From assembly GCF_001654865.1 (NCBI RefSeq), contig NZ_LXEO01000068.1, positions 1 to 64,000 on the forward strand: DNA of 64,000 nt, in the 5' to 3' direction. The stretch comes from Buttiauxella noackiae ATCC 51607. Lineage in GTDB: Bacteria > Pseudomonadota > Gammaproteobacteria > Enterobacterales > Enterobacteriaceae. Shown here piece after piece: positions 6,597 through 18,649 of the stretch. Both the position numbers and the translations under genes were made by a program. The notes beneath the pieces are model-generated. The model was not told the DNA's origin, made no database searches, and saw nothing but the letters and a program-made list of their open reading frames with translations. The first letter of the stretch is position 1. Each line of letters starts with the position of its first letter.

Positions 6597-7850
6597 TCAA
6601 ACCACAGGCTGGGCAGCAACTGGCGTTCTGACGTGTTTGTATTTGAACAGTGCCACAAAGGCGAAGGCCAGTACCAGTGAATAACCGGCGAAAATCAGCC
6701 ATACGGTCTGCCAATCGGTAATCCCTGCTGTAGTGAAATTCTCCACCACTTTACCGCTGACAATCCCACCCAGGATGCAACCAAAACCGTTTGTCATCAT
6801 CAGGAACATGCCCTGTGCACTGGCACGGATTTCTGGTCTCACCTCTTTTTCAACAAATACTGAACCGGAAATGTTGAAGAAGTCGAAGGCGCAACCGTAG
6901 ACGATCATCGACAGTACCAGTAACACGGTGCCCATTGGTGACGGGTCGCCAAAGGCAAACAGACCAAAGCGCAACATCCACGCTACGATACTGATAAGCA
7001 TCACGTTTTTAATGCCGTAACGAATCAGGAAGAACGGAATCGTCAGGATAAATACTGTTTCGGAAATCTGCGAAATCGACATCAGCACAGATGCGTGTTC
7101 GACAATAAAGCTGCTGGCGAACAGCGGGTTTTGGTCAAAACTGTGCAGGAAGGTGTTACCAAACATATTGGTAATTTGCAGTTCGGCACCTAACAGCATC
7201 GAGAAGATGAAGAAAATAGCCATGCGCTTGTTTTTAAATAAGGCGAAGGCATCCAGCCCAAGCATTGAAGTCCAGCTCTGGTTTTTCTGCGCGTTAGCAA
7301 CCGGGATGTGCGGTAGCGTTAGAGTGAACAGGGCTAAAACGACTGACAGCGTTGCGCCGATATAAAGCTGCATATGACTTAATTCAAAACCTGAGAAGCT
7401 CACGCCCCACATGGCGAAGATAAAGCCAATGGTTCCCCAGATACGGATTGGCGGGAAGTCCCTGACAATATCCATTCCCGCTGATTGCAGGCGATAGTAA
7501 GAGATGGTGTTCACCAGCCCAAGCGTTGGCATATAGGCCAGGGAGTTCAGCAGAATAACGATGAACATCGCGCCTGGTGTTGTGACCTGTGCGGCGAAAT
7601 ACAAGGTGATGGCGCCAACGATATGGCAAGCCGCGTAGAGCCAGCGTGCACTAATCCATTTGTCCGCAATAATGCCGAGTAACGTCGGCATGAATACCGC
7701 AGCGATACCTAACGAACTGTACACCGCGCCGATGGCTGCGCCATCAAACTTAAGGGTGACGAACATATAGGAGCCGAGCGTGGTGAGCCAACTCCCCCAC
7801 AGGCAGAACTGCAGAAACGAAAGTATTTTTAGCTGCAGCTTAAGGTTCAT
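6597..7850 (-). CDS. nupG: Nucleoside:H+ symporter NupG
   Basis: 417 residues with twelve hydrophobic segments; a major-facilitator (NHS family) importer of purine and pyrimidine nucleosides in the inner membrane. It aligns with E. coli NupG from MNLKLQLKILSFLQFCLWGS through FVEKEVRPEIRASAQGMFL. The start at 7850 has a GAGGAAA ribosome site; a longer frame to 7898 lacks one. In E. coli nupG is controlled by CRP, CytR and DeoR. The upstream sequence is AT-rich with TCATAACATA-like elements, but I cannot define operators. Confidence 0.96.
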   Translation of the reverse strand: MNLKLQLKILSFLQFCLWGSWLTTLGSYMFVTLKFDGAAIGAVYSSLGIAAVFMPTLLGIIADKWISARWLYAACHIVGAITLYFAAQVTTPGAMFIVILLNSLAYMPTLGLVNTISYYRLQSAGMDIVRDFPPIRIWGTIGFIFAMWGVSFSGFELSHMQLYIGATLSVVLALFTLTLPHIPVANAQKNQSWTSMLGLDAFALFKNKRMAIFFIFSMLLGAELQITNMFGNTFLHSFDQNPLFASSFIVEHASVLMSISQISETVFILTIPFFLIRYGIKNVMLISIVAWMLRFGLFAFGDPSPMGTVLLVLSMIVYGCAFDFFNISGSVFVEKEVRPEIRASAQGMFLMMTNGFGCILGGIVSGKVVENFTTAGITDWQTVWLIFAGYSLVLAFAFVALFKYKHVRTPVAAQPVV

Positions 7851-8055
7851 GTAAATTTCCTCACAGGATTTTGGTATTGAATGTTTCGTTTCTAACATAT
7901 GACATGAAATATGTTATGAAAGTAACATTAGCAGTGCCGTGAAGTAATTTTTGGTACATTCAGCAAATAAATGAAAACATCCTCAAATTGCATTCGAGAA
8001 TAGTGATTTCGGTTACACTTTTTGCGCGATCTGGCGATAAAACGGGGGAGGAGCG

Positions 8056-8091
8056 ATATCTCCCACCGTAGAAACGACGGGTGGGAGATAT
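8056..8091. terminator. Stem-loop after mltC
   Basis: ATATCTCCCACC (8056-8067) pairs perfectly with GGTGGGAGATAT (8080-8091) around a 12-base loop, 14 bases beyond the mltC stop. It lacks a T-run on either strand. It probably stabilises or ends the mltC mRNA. Confidence 0.5.
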
Positions 8092-8105
8092 GACAAGCAT
8101 CAGAA

Positions 8106-9182
8106 TTAGCGTCGGCGGTAACTCTTCTGCGCGGTGTTCACTTTGTAGAGATAATTACGTGATTCTGCAGAAGGGTGGCGCGTGGTCAGAGTCTGGTAGA
8201 CATCCCCAGGTTCCATGCTGTTGATAATGTTGAAGGCACGGGTTTTGTCGCTGTTGAACACGCGTAACACGCTGCCTGCACCGCCGTTGTAAGCCGTTAT
8301 CATTGCGTAACGACGCGATGTCGGATTATCAATGCCACTCAGATAGCTGTTTTGTAGAATGGCGAGATAAGCTGTGCCCGTATCGATATTGCTTTCAGGA
8401 TCAAACAAATAGCTGCGGCTTGGCTTGCCCCATTTCCCTTGTGATTTAAATACATCAACCCCGGCGCTGTGCTGTACAACCTGCATCAGCCCCAGGGCGT
8501 CTGCGTGGCTGACTGCGTACGGGTTGAAGCTTGATTCAGTCTGCATAATGGCCAGAATCAACGATTCATCGACGCCGTATTTCTTCGATGCTTTACGCAC
8601 CATGCCGATATATTTATGAGCACGTTTATCAAGGTGGTTTGGTACCAGATTGATAGTCACGCTATAAACAATTTTAAGCCCGGTACTGCGGCTTTTCAGA
8701 CGAGTTTGCAGCAGATAGTCAGCAAATTTGGCAGCGCGGCCTTCCCAGCGAATCGCCTGGCCGGTGTTATCAACCACCTGGCCATACAGGAACGGTTGTT
8801 TGGAGATCAACACATCGTTGGCATCGGAATAAAGATCGATAGAGCCAGGATCGTCACCCATCAGCAAAGTGGTGATGATCGCCTGGCGCAAGTGCGCCGC
8901 AGGATCTGTGCCAGCAATGGTTTCAATGGTAATCGTACCGTCGTCAAAGTTGATATGGCTACGGGTCAAATATTGATCGGTATATTTTACGTAGTCTTTG
9001 GGTCCTGCAATCAACACTTCCTTCATGCCCCAGATATTTTCGATGTTGTGAGCAAATTGCCCCATCAAAATATCGAAACCATTAGTGTCCTTAACAAAAG
9101 CCTCGTTATAGGAATCATCTTTTTTGCTCGAACATGAGATGAGCAACGGAACAACCAGAGCTAGCGCGAGAAATTTTTTCAT
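8106..9182 (-). CDS. mltC: Membrane-bound lytic murein transglycosylase C
   Basis: 358 residues. The signal peptide [17 protein letters not shown] ends in a lipobox with Cys17, so the product is an outer-membrane lipoprotein. The C-terminal SLT domain cleaves peptidoglycan glycan strands; the catalytic Glu lies in [12 protein letters not shown], followed by ALGLMQVV and [13 protein letters not shown]. The yggX-mutY pair lies upstream, separated by an ERIC element of about 190 bases, as part of the conserved mutY-yggX-mltC-nupG gene order. Confidence 0.97.
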   Translation of the reverse strand: MKKFLALALVVPLLISCSSKKDDSYNEAFVKDTNGFDILMGQFAHNIENIWGMKEVLIAGPKDYVKYTDQYLTRSHINFDDGTITIETIAGTDPAAHLRQAIITTLLMGDDPGSIDLYSDANDVLISKQPFLYGQVVDNTGQAIRWEGRAAKFADYLLQTRLKSRSTGLKIVYSVTINLVPNHLDKRAHKYIGMVRKASKKYGVDESLILAIMQTESSFNPYAVSHADALGLMQVVQHSAGVDVFKSQGKWGKPSRSYLFDPESNIDTGTAYLAILQNSYLSGIDNPTSRRYAMITAYNGGAGSVLRVFNSDKTRAFNIINSMEPGDVYQTLTTRHPSAESRNYLYKVNTAQKSYRRR

Positions 9183-9216
9183 CGTTCAGTGTATGCGTTG
9201 TGCTTGATGTGGTTTG

Positions 9217-9403
9217 TACCCGTCATATTTCAAGTTGCAGGAGTGCTGGCTGCACTCAAAAATCCCGGTCACTCACTTTAGTAAGTTCCGGGAGATTTGT
9301 ATTCTGCCGCGTTACTCGGCGTAGCCTCGCCCCAAGGGACCAGCGCAAGCGCTGCTCAAAAGGCTGAAGCCTTTTGTCCTGCAACTTAAATTATTCTGGG
9401 TAT
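9217..9403. repeat. ERIC element with internal insert, copy 1
   Basis: It begins TACCCGTCATATTTCAAGTT and ends TTATTCTGGGTA, the terminal inverted repeats of ERIC. The core CCGGTCACTCACTTTAGTAAG resembles the ERIC centre. At about 187 bases it is longer than the usual 127 because of an insert in the right half. That insert contains CAGCGCAAGCGCTG (9341-9354) and a hairpin CAAAAGGCT/AGCCTTTTG (9357-9376). It lies between mltC and yggX. Confidence 0.85.
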
Positions 9404-9427
9404 ATAAGGGTGAGTGACCCTGTATTT

Positions 9428-9700
9428 TTATTTTTCTGGCGGCGTGTAGCCTTCGATGTGGACTTCTTTGCCTTCGAACAGGAAATTGACCATTTCAGCT
9501 TCCAGCTCTTTGCGATGCTCTGGATTCATCATGCTCATTTTACGTTCGTTGATCAGCATGGTTTGCTTTGCCTGCCACAACGCCCATGCTTCTTTAGAGA
9601 TTTCGTTATAAATACGTTTGCCTAGTTCGCCTGGATAAAGTTGGAAATCCTGGCCTTCTGCGTCACGTTGTAGGTAAGTACAAAAAATAGTTCTGCTCAT
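9428..9700 (-). CDS. yggX: Fe(II) trafficking / oxidative damage protection protein YggX
   Basis: 90 residues. It begins [20 protein letters not shown], with the cysteine at position 7 conserved in the family, and contains [18 protein letters not shown]. YggX protects Fe-S clusters and limits oxidative damage in enterobacteria. Two adjacent ATG codons are possible (9703 and 9700). The second is better spaced from GAGGA; the first overlaps the mutY stop (TAATG). It is translationally coupled to mutY, itself an Fe-S enzyme. Confidence 0.96.
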   Translation of the reverse strand: MSRTIFCTYLQRDAEGQDFQLYPGELGKRIYNEISKEAWALWQAKQTMLINERKMSMMNPEHRKELEAEMVNFLFEGKEVHIEGYTPPEK

Positions 9701-9702
9701 CA

Positions 9703-10788
9703 TTATTCCTCTTCAACGGCTCGGGGCGCTTTTACGACTACCGGCTCGGCGTGCAATTGCTGTAATAATCGCTCTACAGGGGCGGCCAGTCCTACGGACG
9801 GTGGCTGCGCTAAGTTATACCAGAGAGCGGTTCCTTCATCCATGCACCCACTGAATGAAGGCACTGGGAGCCACATTGGAACAATGTCCAAATGGAAGTG
9901 GCTGAATGTATGGCGGAAGGCGGTTAATTGCGTGAGATTATCTGCTGGAAGCTGGTGTTGTGCCAGCCAGTCGCGCAGCTCCTTTTCGGTTGTGAACTGT
10001 GGGAAGCAGTACAAACCACCCCACAGACCAACCGGTGGGCGCTGGGCAAGCAGTACGCTGTCCTGGTGCTGCATCATCAGTAAATAGCCGGTGCGTTCCG
10101 GTATGGTGACTTTAGGCTTCTTACCTGGATAACTGGCCCAACTGTTATTGGCATAGGCCACGCAGATATTATTCACCGGGCAAAGTTCGCATTTTGGTTT
10201 CGAGCGGGTACAAACCATCGCTCCAAGATCCATCATTGCCTGGTTAAACTGGCTCACGCCTTGCGCTGGCGTGACCTGCTCGGCTATATCCCACAGCTTC
10301 TTCTCAACATCTTTTTTACCCGGCCAGCCTTCAATGGCATAACAACGTGCAAGCACGCGTTTTACGTTGCCATCGAGAATCGGGAAGTGTTTACCGAGTG
10401 ACAGGGAAAGAATCGCACCCGCAGTCGAGCGGCCAACGCCCGGCAATGCGGCCACTTCTTCAAAAGTTTCCGGGAACTTGCCGCTATGCTGGTTCGCCAC
10501 CATTTGCGCAGCTTTATGTAGGTTACGGGCGCGGGCGTAGTACCCCAGTCCAGTCCACAAATGCAGTACTTCATCAAGAGGCGCGTTGGCGAGATCTGTG
10601 ACAGTCGGGAAGCGCTCCATAAAACGCTCAAAGTAAGGAATGACGGTAGCAACTTGCGTTTGTTGCAACATCACCTCAGACAGCCATACTTTATAAGGCG
10701 TTTTTTCGAGTTGCCATGGCAGTGTCTTGCGCCCGTATTTTTGGTACCAGTCGAGAACCTGGTGGGAGAATTGCGGCGCTTGTGTCAT
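9703..10788 (-). CDS. mutY: Adenine DNA glycosylase MutY
   Basis: 361 residues. MutY removes adenine mispaired with 8-oxoguanine. The catalytic acid is in [13 protein letters not shown] (near residue 38), the helix-hairpin-helix is [14 protein letters not shown], and the catalytic Asp is in [12 protein letters not shown] [4Fe-4S] loop has the spacing C-x6-C-x2-C-x5-C ([17 protein letters not shown]). A NUDIX-like C-terminal domain follows. The tail (about ten residues ending APRAVEEE) is longer than in E. coli as I recall it. It is divergent from trmB across an ERIC element. Confidence 0.97.
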   Translation of the reverse strand: MTQAPQFSHQVLDWYQKYGRKTLPWQLEKTPYKVWLSEVMLQQTQVATVIPYFERFMERFPTVTDLANAPLDEVLHLWTGLGYYARARNLHKAAQMVANQHSGKFPETFEEVAALPGVGRSTAGAILSLSLGKHFPILDGNVKRVLARCYAIEGWPGKKDVEKKLWDIAEQVTPAQGVSQFNQAMMDLGAMVCTRSKPKCELCPVNNICVAYANNSWASYPGKKPKVTIPERTGYLLMMQHQDSVLLAQRPPVGLWGGLYCFPQFTTEKELRDWLAQHQLPADNLTQLTAFRHTFSHFHLDIVPMWLPVPSFSGCMDEGTALWYNLAQPPSVGLAAPVERLLQQLHAEPVVVKAPRAVEEE

Positions 10789-10821
10789 TGTTGCCAGGCC
10801 ATCCGATAAATGTGTGAATTA

Positions 10822-10945
10822 TACCCGTCACCCTTCAATATGCAGGGGTGTTGGCTGCTCTCGTTCACCCGAATCACTTACTCAAGTAAGCTTATCGGGG
10901 TTCACTCGATTGCCGCCTACCTGCATCTTGAAGTAACTTGGGTAT
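10822..10945. repeat. ERIC element, copy 2 (standard length)
   Basis: About 124 bases from TACCCGTCACCCTTCAATAT to GTAACTTGGGTA, with the ERIC core CACTTACTCAAGTAAGCTTA. It lies in the divergent mutY-trmB intergenic region, 34 bases upstream of mutY, so it should be within or next to the mutY promoter. Confidence 0.88.
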
Positions 10946-11066
10946 AGGGGGCTGATTCCAGCACAGACGACTCCGTGCTGTAAACCGGAACTTTCTGGTG
11001 CTTGCTTCTCATCATTAACTTTGGATAATGCCCGTTCCCCAAATACTAACTCTAAGCCTGAACACC

Positions 11067-11786
11067 ATGAAAAATGACGTCATCTCACCGGAATTTAATG
11101 AAGAAGGCCGCGCAATGCGCCGGATTCGTAGTTTTGTACGCCGCCAGGGCCGCCTGACTAAAGGGCAGGAGTTCGCGCTGGAAAACTACTGGCCGGTGAT
11201 GGGCGTTGAATATCAAGACGCGCCTGTTGATTTTACCGAGCTGTTTGGCCGCGAAGCGCCAGTCACCCTGGAAATTGGTTTCGGCATGGGTACGTCGTTG
11301 GTTGCAATGGCAAAGGCTAATCCACAGCAGAACTTTTTGGGTATAGAAGTGCATTCACCGGGCGTTGGTGCATGCCTCGCGACGGCTCACGAAGAAGGTG
11401 TCGAGAACCTGCGTGTGATGTGTCACGATGCGGTCGAAGTGTTGCAAAAAATGGTTCCTGACAATTCTTTATCCATGGTTCAGCTCTTTTTCCCTGATCC
11501 GTGGCACAAAGCGCGTCATAATAAGCGCCGTATCGTTCAAGTGCCGTTTGCCGAACTGGTAAAAAGCAAACTGAAACTGGGTGGTGTGTTCCATATGGCA
11601 ACCGACTGGGAACCTTATGCAGAACACATGCTCGAAGTGATGTCCTCTATTGATGGTTATAAAAACCAGTCAGAGACTAACGACTACGTACCGCGCCCGG
11701 ATTCACGTCCGGTGACCAAATTTGAACAACGTGGCCATCGTCTTGGTCACGGCGTATGGGACTTAATGTTCGAGAGGGTAAAGTAA
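11067..11786 (+). CDS. trmB: tRNA (guanine-46-N7)-methyltransferase
   Basis: 239 residues starting [10 protein letters not shown], the E. coli length. It is a SAM-dependent Rossmann-fold enzyme methylating G46 in the variable loop of tRNAs. The SAM motif is [15 protein letters not shown], followed by the family block [18 protein letters not shown]. An in-frame upstream ATG at 11028 is not supported by homology. Its stop overlaps the yggL start by one base (TAATG). Confidence 0.97.
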   Translation: MKNDVISPEFNEEGRAMRRIRSFVRRQGRLTKGQEFALENYWPVMGVEYQDAPVDFTELFGREAPVTLEIGFGMGTSLVAMAKANPQQNFLGIEVHSPGVGACLATAHEEGVENLRVMCHDAVEVLQKMVPDNSLSMVQLFFPDPWHKARHNKRRIVQVPFAELVKSKLKLGGVFHMATDWEPYAEHMLEVMSSIDGYKNQSETNDYVPRPDSRPVTKFEQRGHRLGHGVWDLMFERVK

Positions 11787-12112
11787 TGGCAATTAATCGT
11801 AGCCGTCGTTTGCGTAAGAAAATGCACATTGATGAGTTCCAGGAGTTGGGGTTCTCTGTTGCATGGCGTTTCCCGGAAGGCACCTCCGAAGAACAAATCG
11901 ATAAAACCGTTGATGCATTTATTGACGAAGTTATTGATAAGAATGGTTTGGCCTTTGATGGTGGTGGCCACCTATCCTGGGAAGGCTTAATCTGCCTGCA
12001 GGAAATTGGCAAATGTACCGAAGAGCATCAGGCTCTGGTGCGCAAATGGCTTGAAGATCACAAGGTAGAAGACGTTCGCACCAGCGATTTGTTTGATGTC
12101 TGGTGGGATTGA
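11786..12112 (+). CDS. yggL: YggL family protein (DUF469)
   Basis: 108 residues, nearly identical to E. coli Ygg[21 protein letters not shown] at the start, WRFPEGTSEEQIDKTVDAF in the middle and LFDVWWD at the end. It is a small conserved protein; I recall reports linking it to the 50S ribosomal subunit. It is translationally coupled to trmB, which also suggests an RNA-linked role. Confidence 0.93.
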   Translation: MAINRSRRLRKKMHIDEFQELGFSVAWRFPEGTSEEQIDKTVDAFIDEVIDKNGLAFDGGGHLSWEGLICLQEIGKCTEEHQALVRKWLEDHKVEDVRTSDLFDVWWD

Positions 12113-12128
12113 TTGAAATAGTACAAAT

Positions 12129-12155
12129 GGGCTGGTGAAAACCGGCCCTTTTTTT
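12129..12155 (+). terminator. Terminator of trmB-yggL
   Basis: GGGCTGGT and ACCGGCCC form the stem around GAAA, followed by seven T. yggN begins 12 bases later, so readthrough or a promoter within this short gap must feed it. Confidence 0.85.
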
Positions 12156-12166
12156 CAGGAGTAACT

Positions 12167-12883
12167 ATGATTCGTAAGGCTCTGATGGGCGTTCTGCTGC
12201 TAACCGCGATGCAGGCGCAGGCAGACTATAAATGTAGCGTCACGCCTCGCGATGACGTGGTTATTAATCCGCAGTCCGTTCAGGTTGTGGGTGAGAATGG
12301 CAATCTGGTTATTGCCCCCGATGGCAGCCTGAAATTTAATGGCAAGTCGCACACATTAAACGCAACTCAGCGCCAATTGGCAGTGAATTACCAGAAAGCA
12401 CTGCGTAGCGATCTCCCGTGGATCAACAACGGTGCATTGACCCGTGTTGAAAAAGGGCGTGTCGCGCTGGATAAAATCATCGCTCAGCAAGCCGGTGAGA
12501 GCAGCAGTATGCGTGGGCGTCTGACCAAACTCGACGCGCAGCTTAAAGAGCAGATGAACCGCATCATTGAAACGCGTCAGGATGGCTTAACCTTCCATTA
12601 CAAAGCGATTGATCAGGTGCGTGCCGATGGGCAACAACTGGTAAATCAGGCGATGGGCGGCATCCTTCAGGACAGTATCAATGAGATGGGGGCCAAAGCC
12701 GTTCTCAAAGGTGGCGGTAATCCGCTGCAAAACGTGCTCGGTAGCCTCGGTGGTTTGCAGACCGCAGTTCAGAATGAGTGGAAAAATCAGGAAAAAGATT
12801 TCGAGCAGTTTGGCCGCGACGTTTGTAGCAAAGTGGTGACGCTGGAAGGGCAGCGGAAGGGACTGGTTGAAACTCTTAAGTAA
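12167..12883 (+). CDS. yggN: DUF2884 periplasmic protein YggN
   Basis: 238 residues with a cleavable signal peptide (MIRKALMGVLLLTAMQAQA, mature part from DYKCSV). It matches E. coli YggN throughout, with the conserved block FHYKAIDQVRADGQQLVNQA. Function is unknown; it is probably periplasmic. A good AGGAG ribosome site lies within the tail of the preceding terminator. An ERIC element starts 2 bases after the stop codon, and beyond it synteny with E. coli breaks. Confidence 0.93.
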   Translation: MIRKALMGVLLLTAMQAQADYKCSVTPRDDVVINPQSVQVVGENGNLVIAPDGSLKFNGKSHTLNATQRQLAVNYQKALRSDLPWINNGALTRVEKGRVALDKIIAQQAGESSSMRGRLTKLDAQLKEQMNRIIETRQDGLTFHYKAIDQVRADGQQLVNQAMGGILQDSINEMGAKAVLKGGGNPLQNVLGSLGGLQTAVQNEWKNQEKDFEQFGRDVCSKVVTLEGQRKGLVETLK

Positions 12884-12885
12884 AA

Positions 12886-13082
12886 TACCCGTCATACTTC
12901 AAGCTGCAGGGGTGTTGGCTGCACTCACTCACCCCAGTCACTTACTAAAGTAAGCTCCTGGGGATTATGAGCCTCGTCCATGAGGCTCACACTTCGGGCC
13001 AGCGCAAGCGCTGTTCAAATCTGTTCCTGACAGATTTGTCCCTCCCTTGCCGCCTACCTGCAACTCGAATTATTTAGGGTAT
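12886..13082. repeat. ERIC element with internal insert, copy 3, at a synteny junction
   Basis: It runs from TACCCGTCATACTTCAAGCT to TTATTTAGGGTAT, about 197 bases. The core CCCCAGTCACTTACTAAAG is a near-consensus ERIC. The insert holds a stem TGAGCCTC/GAGGCTCA (12968-12989), the palindrome CAGCGCAAGCGCTG (13000-13013) and a hairpin CAAATCTGT/ACAGATTTG (13016-13038). It lies between convergent yggN and leuD, genes far apart in E. coli. Confidence 0.9.
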
Positions 13083-13122
13083 TAAATTGTGGGTGAAGTT
13101 TGGGCTTCACCCGCCATGATAC

Positions 13123-13728
13123 TTAACGCATAAACGCCGGTTGTTTCTGCTCGTAAGCAGAAATAGAACCTTCGTGTTGCAGCGTCAGGCCGATACTATC
13201 CAGCCCTTCTAACATGCAGTGGCGGCGGAAAGTATCGATATTAAATGAATAGCTTTTCTCACCCGCAATCACGGTTTGCGCTTCCAGATCGACTACAAAC
13301 TTAATCCCTGGATTTGCTGCAACCAGTTTGAACAGCTCATCGACTTCTTCTTCGCTCAACGTCACTGGCAGCAGCTGGTTGTTGAATGAGTTACCGTAGA
13401 AAATATCTGCAAAGCTTGGTGCGATAACCACTTTAAAACCGTAATCGGTTAAAGCCCACGGAGCGTGTTCACGTGAAGAGCCACAGCCGAAGTTTTCACG
13501 CGCCAGCAAAATAGAGGCACCTTTAAACTCCGGGAAGTTCAGCACGAACTCAGGGTTTGGCTTTTGCCCTGCATCATCCAGGAAACGCCAGTCGTTAAAC
13601 AAATGAGCGCCAAAACCGGTGCGTGTGACTTTCTGCAAAAACTGCTTAGGAATAATTGCGTCGGTATCAACGTTTGCGGCATCCAGCGGAACGACCAGGC
13701 CGGTATGTTGGATAAATTTCTCTGCCAT
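13123..13728 (-). CDS. leuD: 3-isopropylmalate dehydratase small subunit
   Basis: 201 residues. With LeuC it isomerises 2-isopropylmalate to 3-isopropylmalate in leucine synthesis. The family block [20 protein letters not shown] is present, as is [14 protein letters not shown] near the N-terminus. It is the last gene of leuABCD, 11 bases after leuC. An ERIC element lies between its end and yggN. No clear terminator is seen apart from the ERIC structure. Confidence 0.97.
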   Translation of the reverse strand: MAEKFIQHTGLVVPLDAANVDTDAIIPKQFLQKVTRTGFGAHLFNDWRFLDDAGQKPNPEFVLNFPEFKGASILLARENFGCGSSREHAPWALTDYGFKVVIAPSFADIFYGNSFNNQLLPVTLSEEEVDELFKLVAANPGIKFVVDLEAQTVIAGEKSYSFNIDTFRRHCMLEGLDSIGLTLQHEGSISAYEQKQPAFMR

Positions 13729-13739
13729 GGTGTTTTCCC

Positions 13740-15140
13740 TTATTTCAACGTGCGGATGTCAGCAAAGTGACCGGATACAGCGGCGGCCGCTGCCATTGCC
13801 GGGCTAACCAGGTGCGTACGGCCACCGCGGCCCTGGCGGCCTTCAAAGTTGCGGTTGCTGGTGGAGGCGCAACGTTCGCCTGGCTCCAGGCGGTCGTTGT
13901 TCATCGCAAGGCACATTGAGCAGCCAGGCAAGCGCCATTCAAAGCCGGCTTCGATGAAAATCTTATCCAGGCCTTCAGCTTCCGCCTGCGCTTTTACCGG
14001 ACCGGAACCCGGAACCACTAACGCCTGCACGCCTGGTGCCACTTTACGGCCTTTGGCAATTTGCGCCGCAGCACGTAAATCTTCAATGCGCGAGTTGGTG
14101 CATGAACCGATAAATACTTTGTCGATAGCGACTTCGGTTAACGGAATACCGGGTTTCAGGCCCATATAGGCCAATGCTTTCTCGGCAGAAGCACGTTCGA
14201 CGGGGTCAGCGAAGGATTCTGGATTCGGGATGTTTTCGGTAACGGAAATTACCTGGCCTGGATTTGTGCCCCAGGTAACTTGGGGGGCGATTTCAGCTGC
14301 ATCCAGCGTGACAATAGTGTCGAAGTGAGCGCCTTCGTCGGTGCTGAAGGTTTTCCAGTATGCCACTGCATCATCCCACTCGGCGGCTTTTGGTGCATGC
14401 AGACGGCCTTTTACGTAGTCGAAGGTGGTTTGGTCTGGCGCCACAATACCGGCTTTGGCCCCCATTTCGATTGCCATGTTGCACAGCGTCATGCGGCCTT
14501 CCATCGACAGCGCCTGAATTGCGCTACCACAGAATTCCACCACATGCCCGGTGCCGCCAGCGCTACCGGTTTTGCCAATAATCGCCAGCACAATGTCTTT
14601 GGCTGTAATACCTGGTGCGGCGGTGCCGGTCACTTCAATCTTCATGGTTTTCGCACGACCCTGTTTCAGGGTTTGCGTTGCCAGAACATGTTCAACTTCT
14701 GAAGTACCGATACCGAATGCCAGTGCGCCAAATGCGCCGTGGGTCGCGGTATGGGAGTCGCCACAAACAATGGTCATGCCAGGCAATGTAATGCCTTGCT
14801 CAGGGCCCATCACGTGGACAATACCCTGGAATGGGTGGTTAAGGTCATACAGTTCAACGCCGAACTCTTTGCAGTTCTTCATCAACTCTTGCATTTGAAT
14901 GCGGGCCATTTCGCCAGAAGCGTTGATGTCTTTAGTCTGCGTAGAAACGTTGTGGTCCATGGTGGCAAAGGTTTTGCCTGGCTGACGTACCGGGCGCTTG
15001 TGCGCACGCAGGCCATCAAACGCCTGCGGGGAGGTCACTTCGTGAACCAGATGACGGTCGATATACAGCAGTGGCGTTTCATCCACTGCTTCGTAAACGA
15101 CGTGGGCATCGTACAACTTCTGATATAACGTCTTCGCCAT
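13740..15140 (-). CDS. leuC: 3-isopropylmalate dehydratase large subunit
   Basis: 466 residues, of the aconitase family. The [4Fe-4S] ligands are visible in [12 protein letters not shown] and in [10 protein letters not shown]. Substrate-site block: [19 protein letters not shown]. It forms a heterodimer with LeuD in the cytoplasm. It is preceded by leuB with a 2-base gap and followed by leuD, within the leuABCD operon. Confidence 0.98.
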   Translation of the reverse strand: MAKTLYQKLYDAHVVYEAVDETPLLYIDRHLVHEVTSPQAFDGLRAHKRPVRQPGKTFATMDHNVSTQTKDINASGEMARIQMQELMKNCKEFGVELYDLNHPFQGIVHVMGPEQGITLPGMTIVCGDSHTATHGAFGALAFGIGTSEVEHVLATQTLKQGRAKTMKIEVTGTAAPGITAKDIVLAIIGKTGSAGGTGHVVEFCGSAIQALSMEGRMTLCNMAIEMGAKAGIVAPDQTTFDYVKGRLHAPKAAEWDDAVAYWKTFSTDEGAHFDTIVTLDAAEIAPQVTWGTNPGQVISVTENIPNPESFADPVERASAEKALAYMGLKPGIPLTEVAIDKVFIGSCTNSRIEDLRAAAQIAKGRKVAPGVQALVVPGSGPVKAQAEAEGLDKIFIEAGFEWRLPGCSMCLAMNNDRLEPGERCASTSNRNFEGRQGRGGRTHLVSPAMAAAAAVSGHFADIRTLK

Positions 15141-15142
15141 GA

Positions 15143-17807
<2,665 letters not shown>

Positions 17808-17850
17808 GTTGTGGTCCTTTCTCGTCTTAGGGGCCCTTGCTACGAGCATA

Positions 17851-17880
17851 AAAAAACCCGCGCAGTGGCGCGGGTTTTTT
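17851..17880 (-). terminator. leu operon attenuator
   Basis: On the minus strand AAAAAACCCGCGCCAC pairs with GCGCGGGTTTTTT, forming a GC-rich stem and a T-run. It lies between leuL and leuA. In the E. coli leu operon the same layout terminates transcription when charged tRNA-Leu is plentiful. Confidence 0.92.
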
Positions 17881-17897
17881 CTGTCTGATGGCTTGAA

Positions 17898-17981
17898 TCA
17901 ACGTTCGATTTCGCCCACCAGCCTACCGCGCAAAGAAGTTGCGTTTAGTAGTAGACCTAGTAGGCGAATGGTGCGAATCAT
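17898..17981 (-). CDS. leuL: leu operon leader peptide
   Basis: 27 residues, MIRTIRLLGLLLNATSLRGR followed by LVGEIER, found by hand because it is short. Five of its leucines are encoded by the rare codon CTA in a tight group (two, then Gly, then three). Ribosome stalling on these when Leu-tRNA is scarce would prevent the attenuator at 17851-17880 from forming. E. coli LeuL has four consecutive CTA codons as I recall it. The LNA-T/S-SLRGR part is conserved. Confidence 0.93.
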   Translation of the reverse strand: MIRTIRLLGLLLNATSLRGRLVGEIER

Positions 17982-18016
17982 GTTTTCAAGCCCCAAGTGA
18001 ATTCGTTATGCATTTA

Positions 18017-18045
18017 TTGGTACTTGATCTGCCCTGCTGTGTCAA
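18017..18045 (-). promoter_or_regulatory. leu operon promoter
   Basis: On the minus strand TTGACA (18045-18040) is followed after 17 bases by TACCAA (18022-18017). The position fits a short leader transcript beginning just before leuL. Confidence 0.65.
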
Positions 18046-18649
18046 CAATCGATTCTCTCAGGCACAGTTTTGGGGATAGTTAGGTGGGTGTGATGGTCAG
18101 TTATTTGTGCTGGTATATCAATTTTTCATAATATTTATAAAAGGTATGAAAAAGGACTGCTTACCGTTTAATGTGAAAATGAAATCATCAGAAACAATTA
18201 AAAATAATATGTTTGCTATCAGTTTCATTCATCATGATTATGATTTAAGGGGTTTATTCACGGTCATGACTCTATTTTAGGAATTTGTCTCCTTTCCTTA
18301 TCACTCGATTACCAGTAGAACTATTGTTTCCGACCAGAGATGTTATCCATGATTGATATATAATTCATTGGGTGAATCATTGTGCGTAAAGTCATTTTGT
18401 GATTTCATTAGCCTGATTCAGGAATCAATTGACTGAAAGAAGTTATTTGCATCTTTATAGTTGTACCAGACTTGTCAGTAGCTAAAGCCGTGTTGGCGTG
18501 TCAGGGAACATGAATAAAAAATTATATTTTTATTTTTAAATGATGTTTTCAATCGTATTGATCAGCATGTTCTGCTTAGCAAGTGATAATAAGGATAGCC
18601 CGCAGAATTAATCTGTGAAAAAGGACGAACCATCTTAGTGGAGTTAGCC
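18046..18649. other. AT-rich leu-leuO intergenic region
   Basis: About 600 bases between divergent leuL and leuO with no gene seen. It has many A/T tracts, for example AAAAAATTATATTTTTATTT near 18515-18535 and ATAATATTTATAAAA near 18129. In E. coli the corresponding region is bound by H-NS and LeuO, and leuO is normally silenced. The base composition here is compatible with that, but individual sites cannot be assigned. Confidence 0.6.

Noticed and set aside
17808-17849. 14-codon N-terminal extension of LeuA
   Set aside because: It starts next to the attenuator stem; [11 protein letters not shown] at 17807 is the family start and has the ribosome site.
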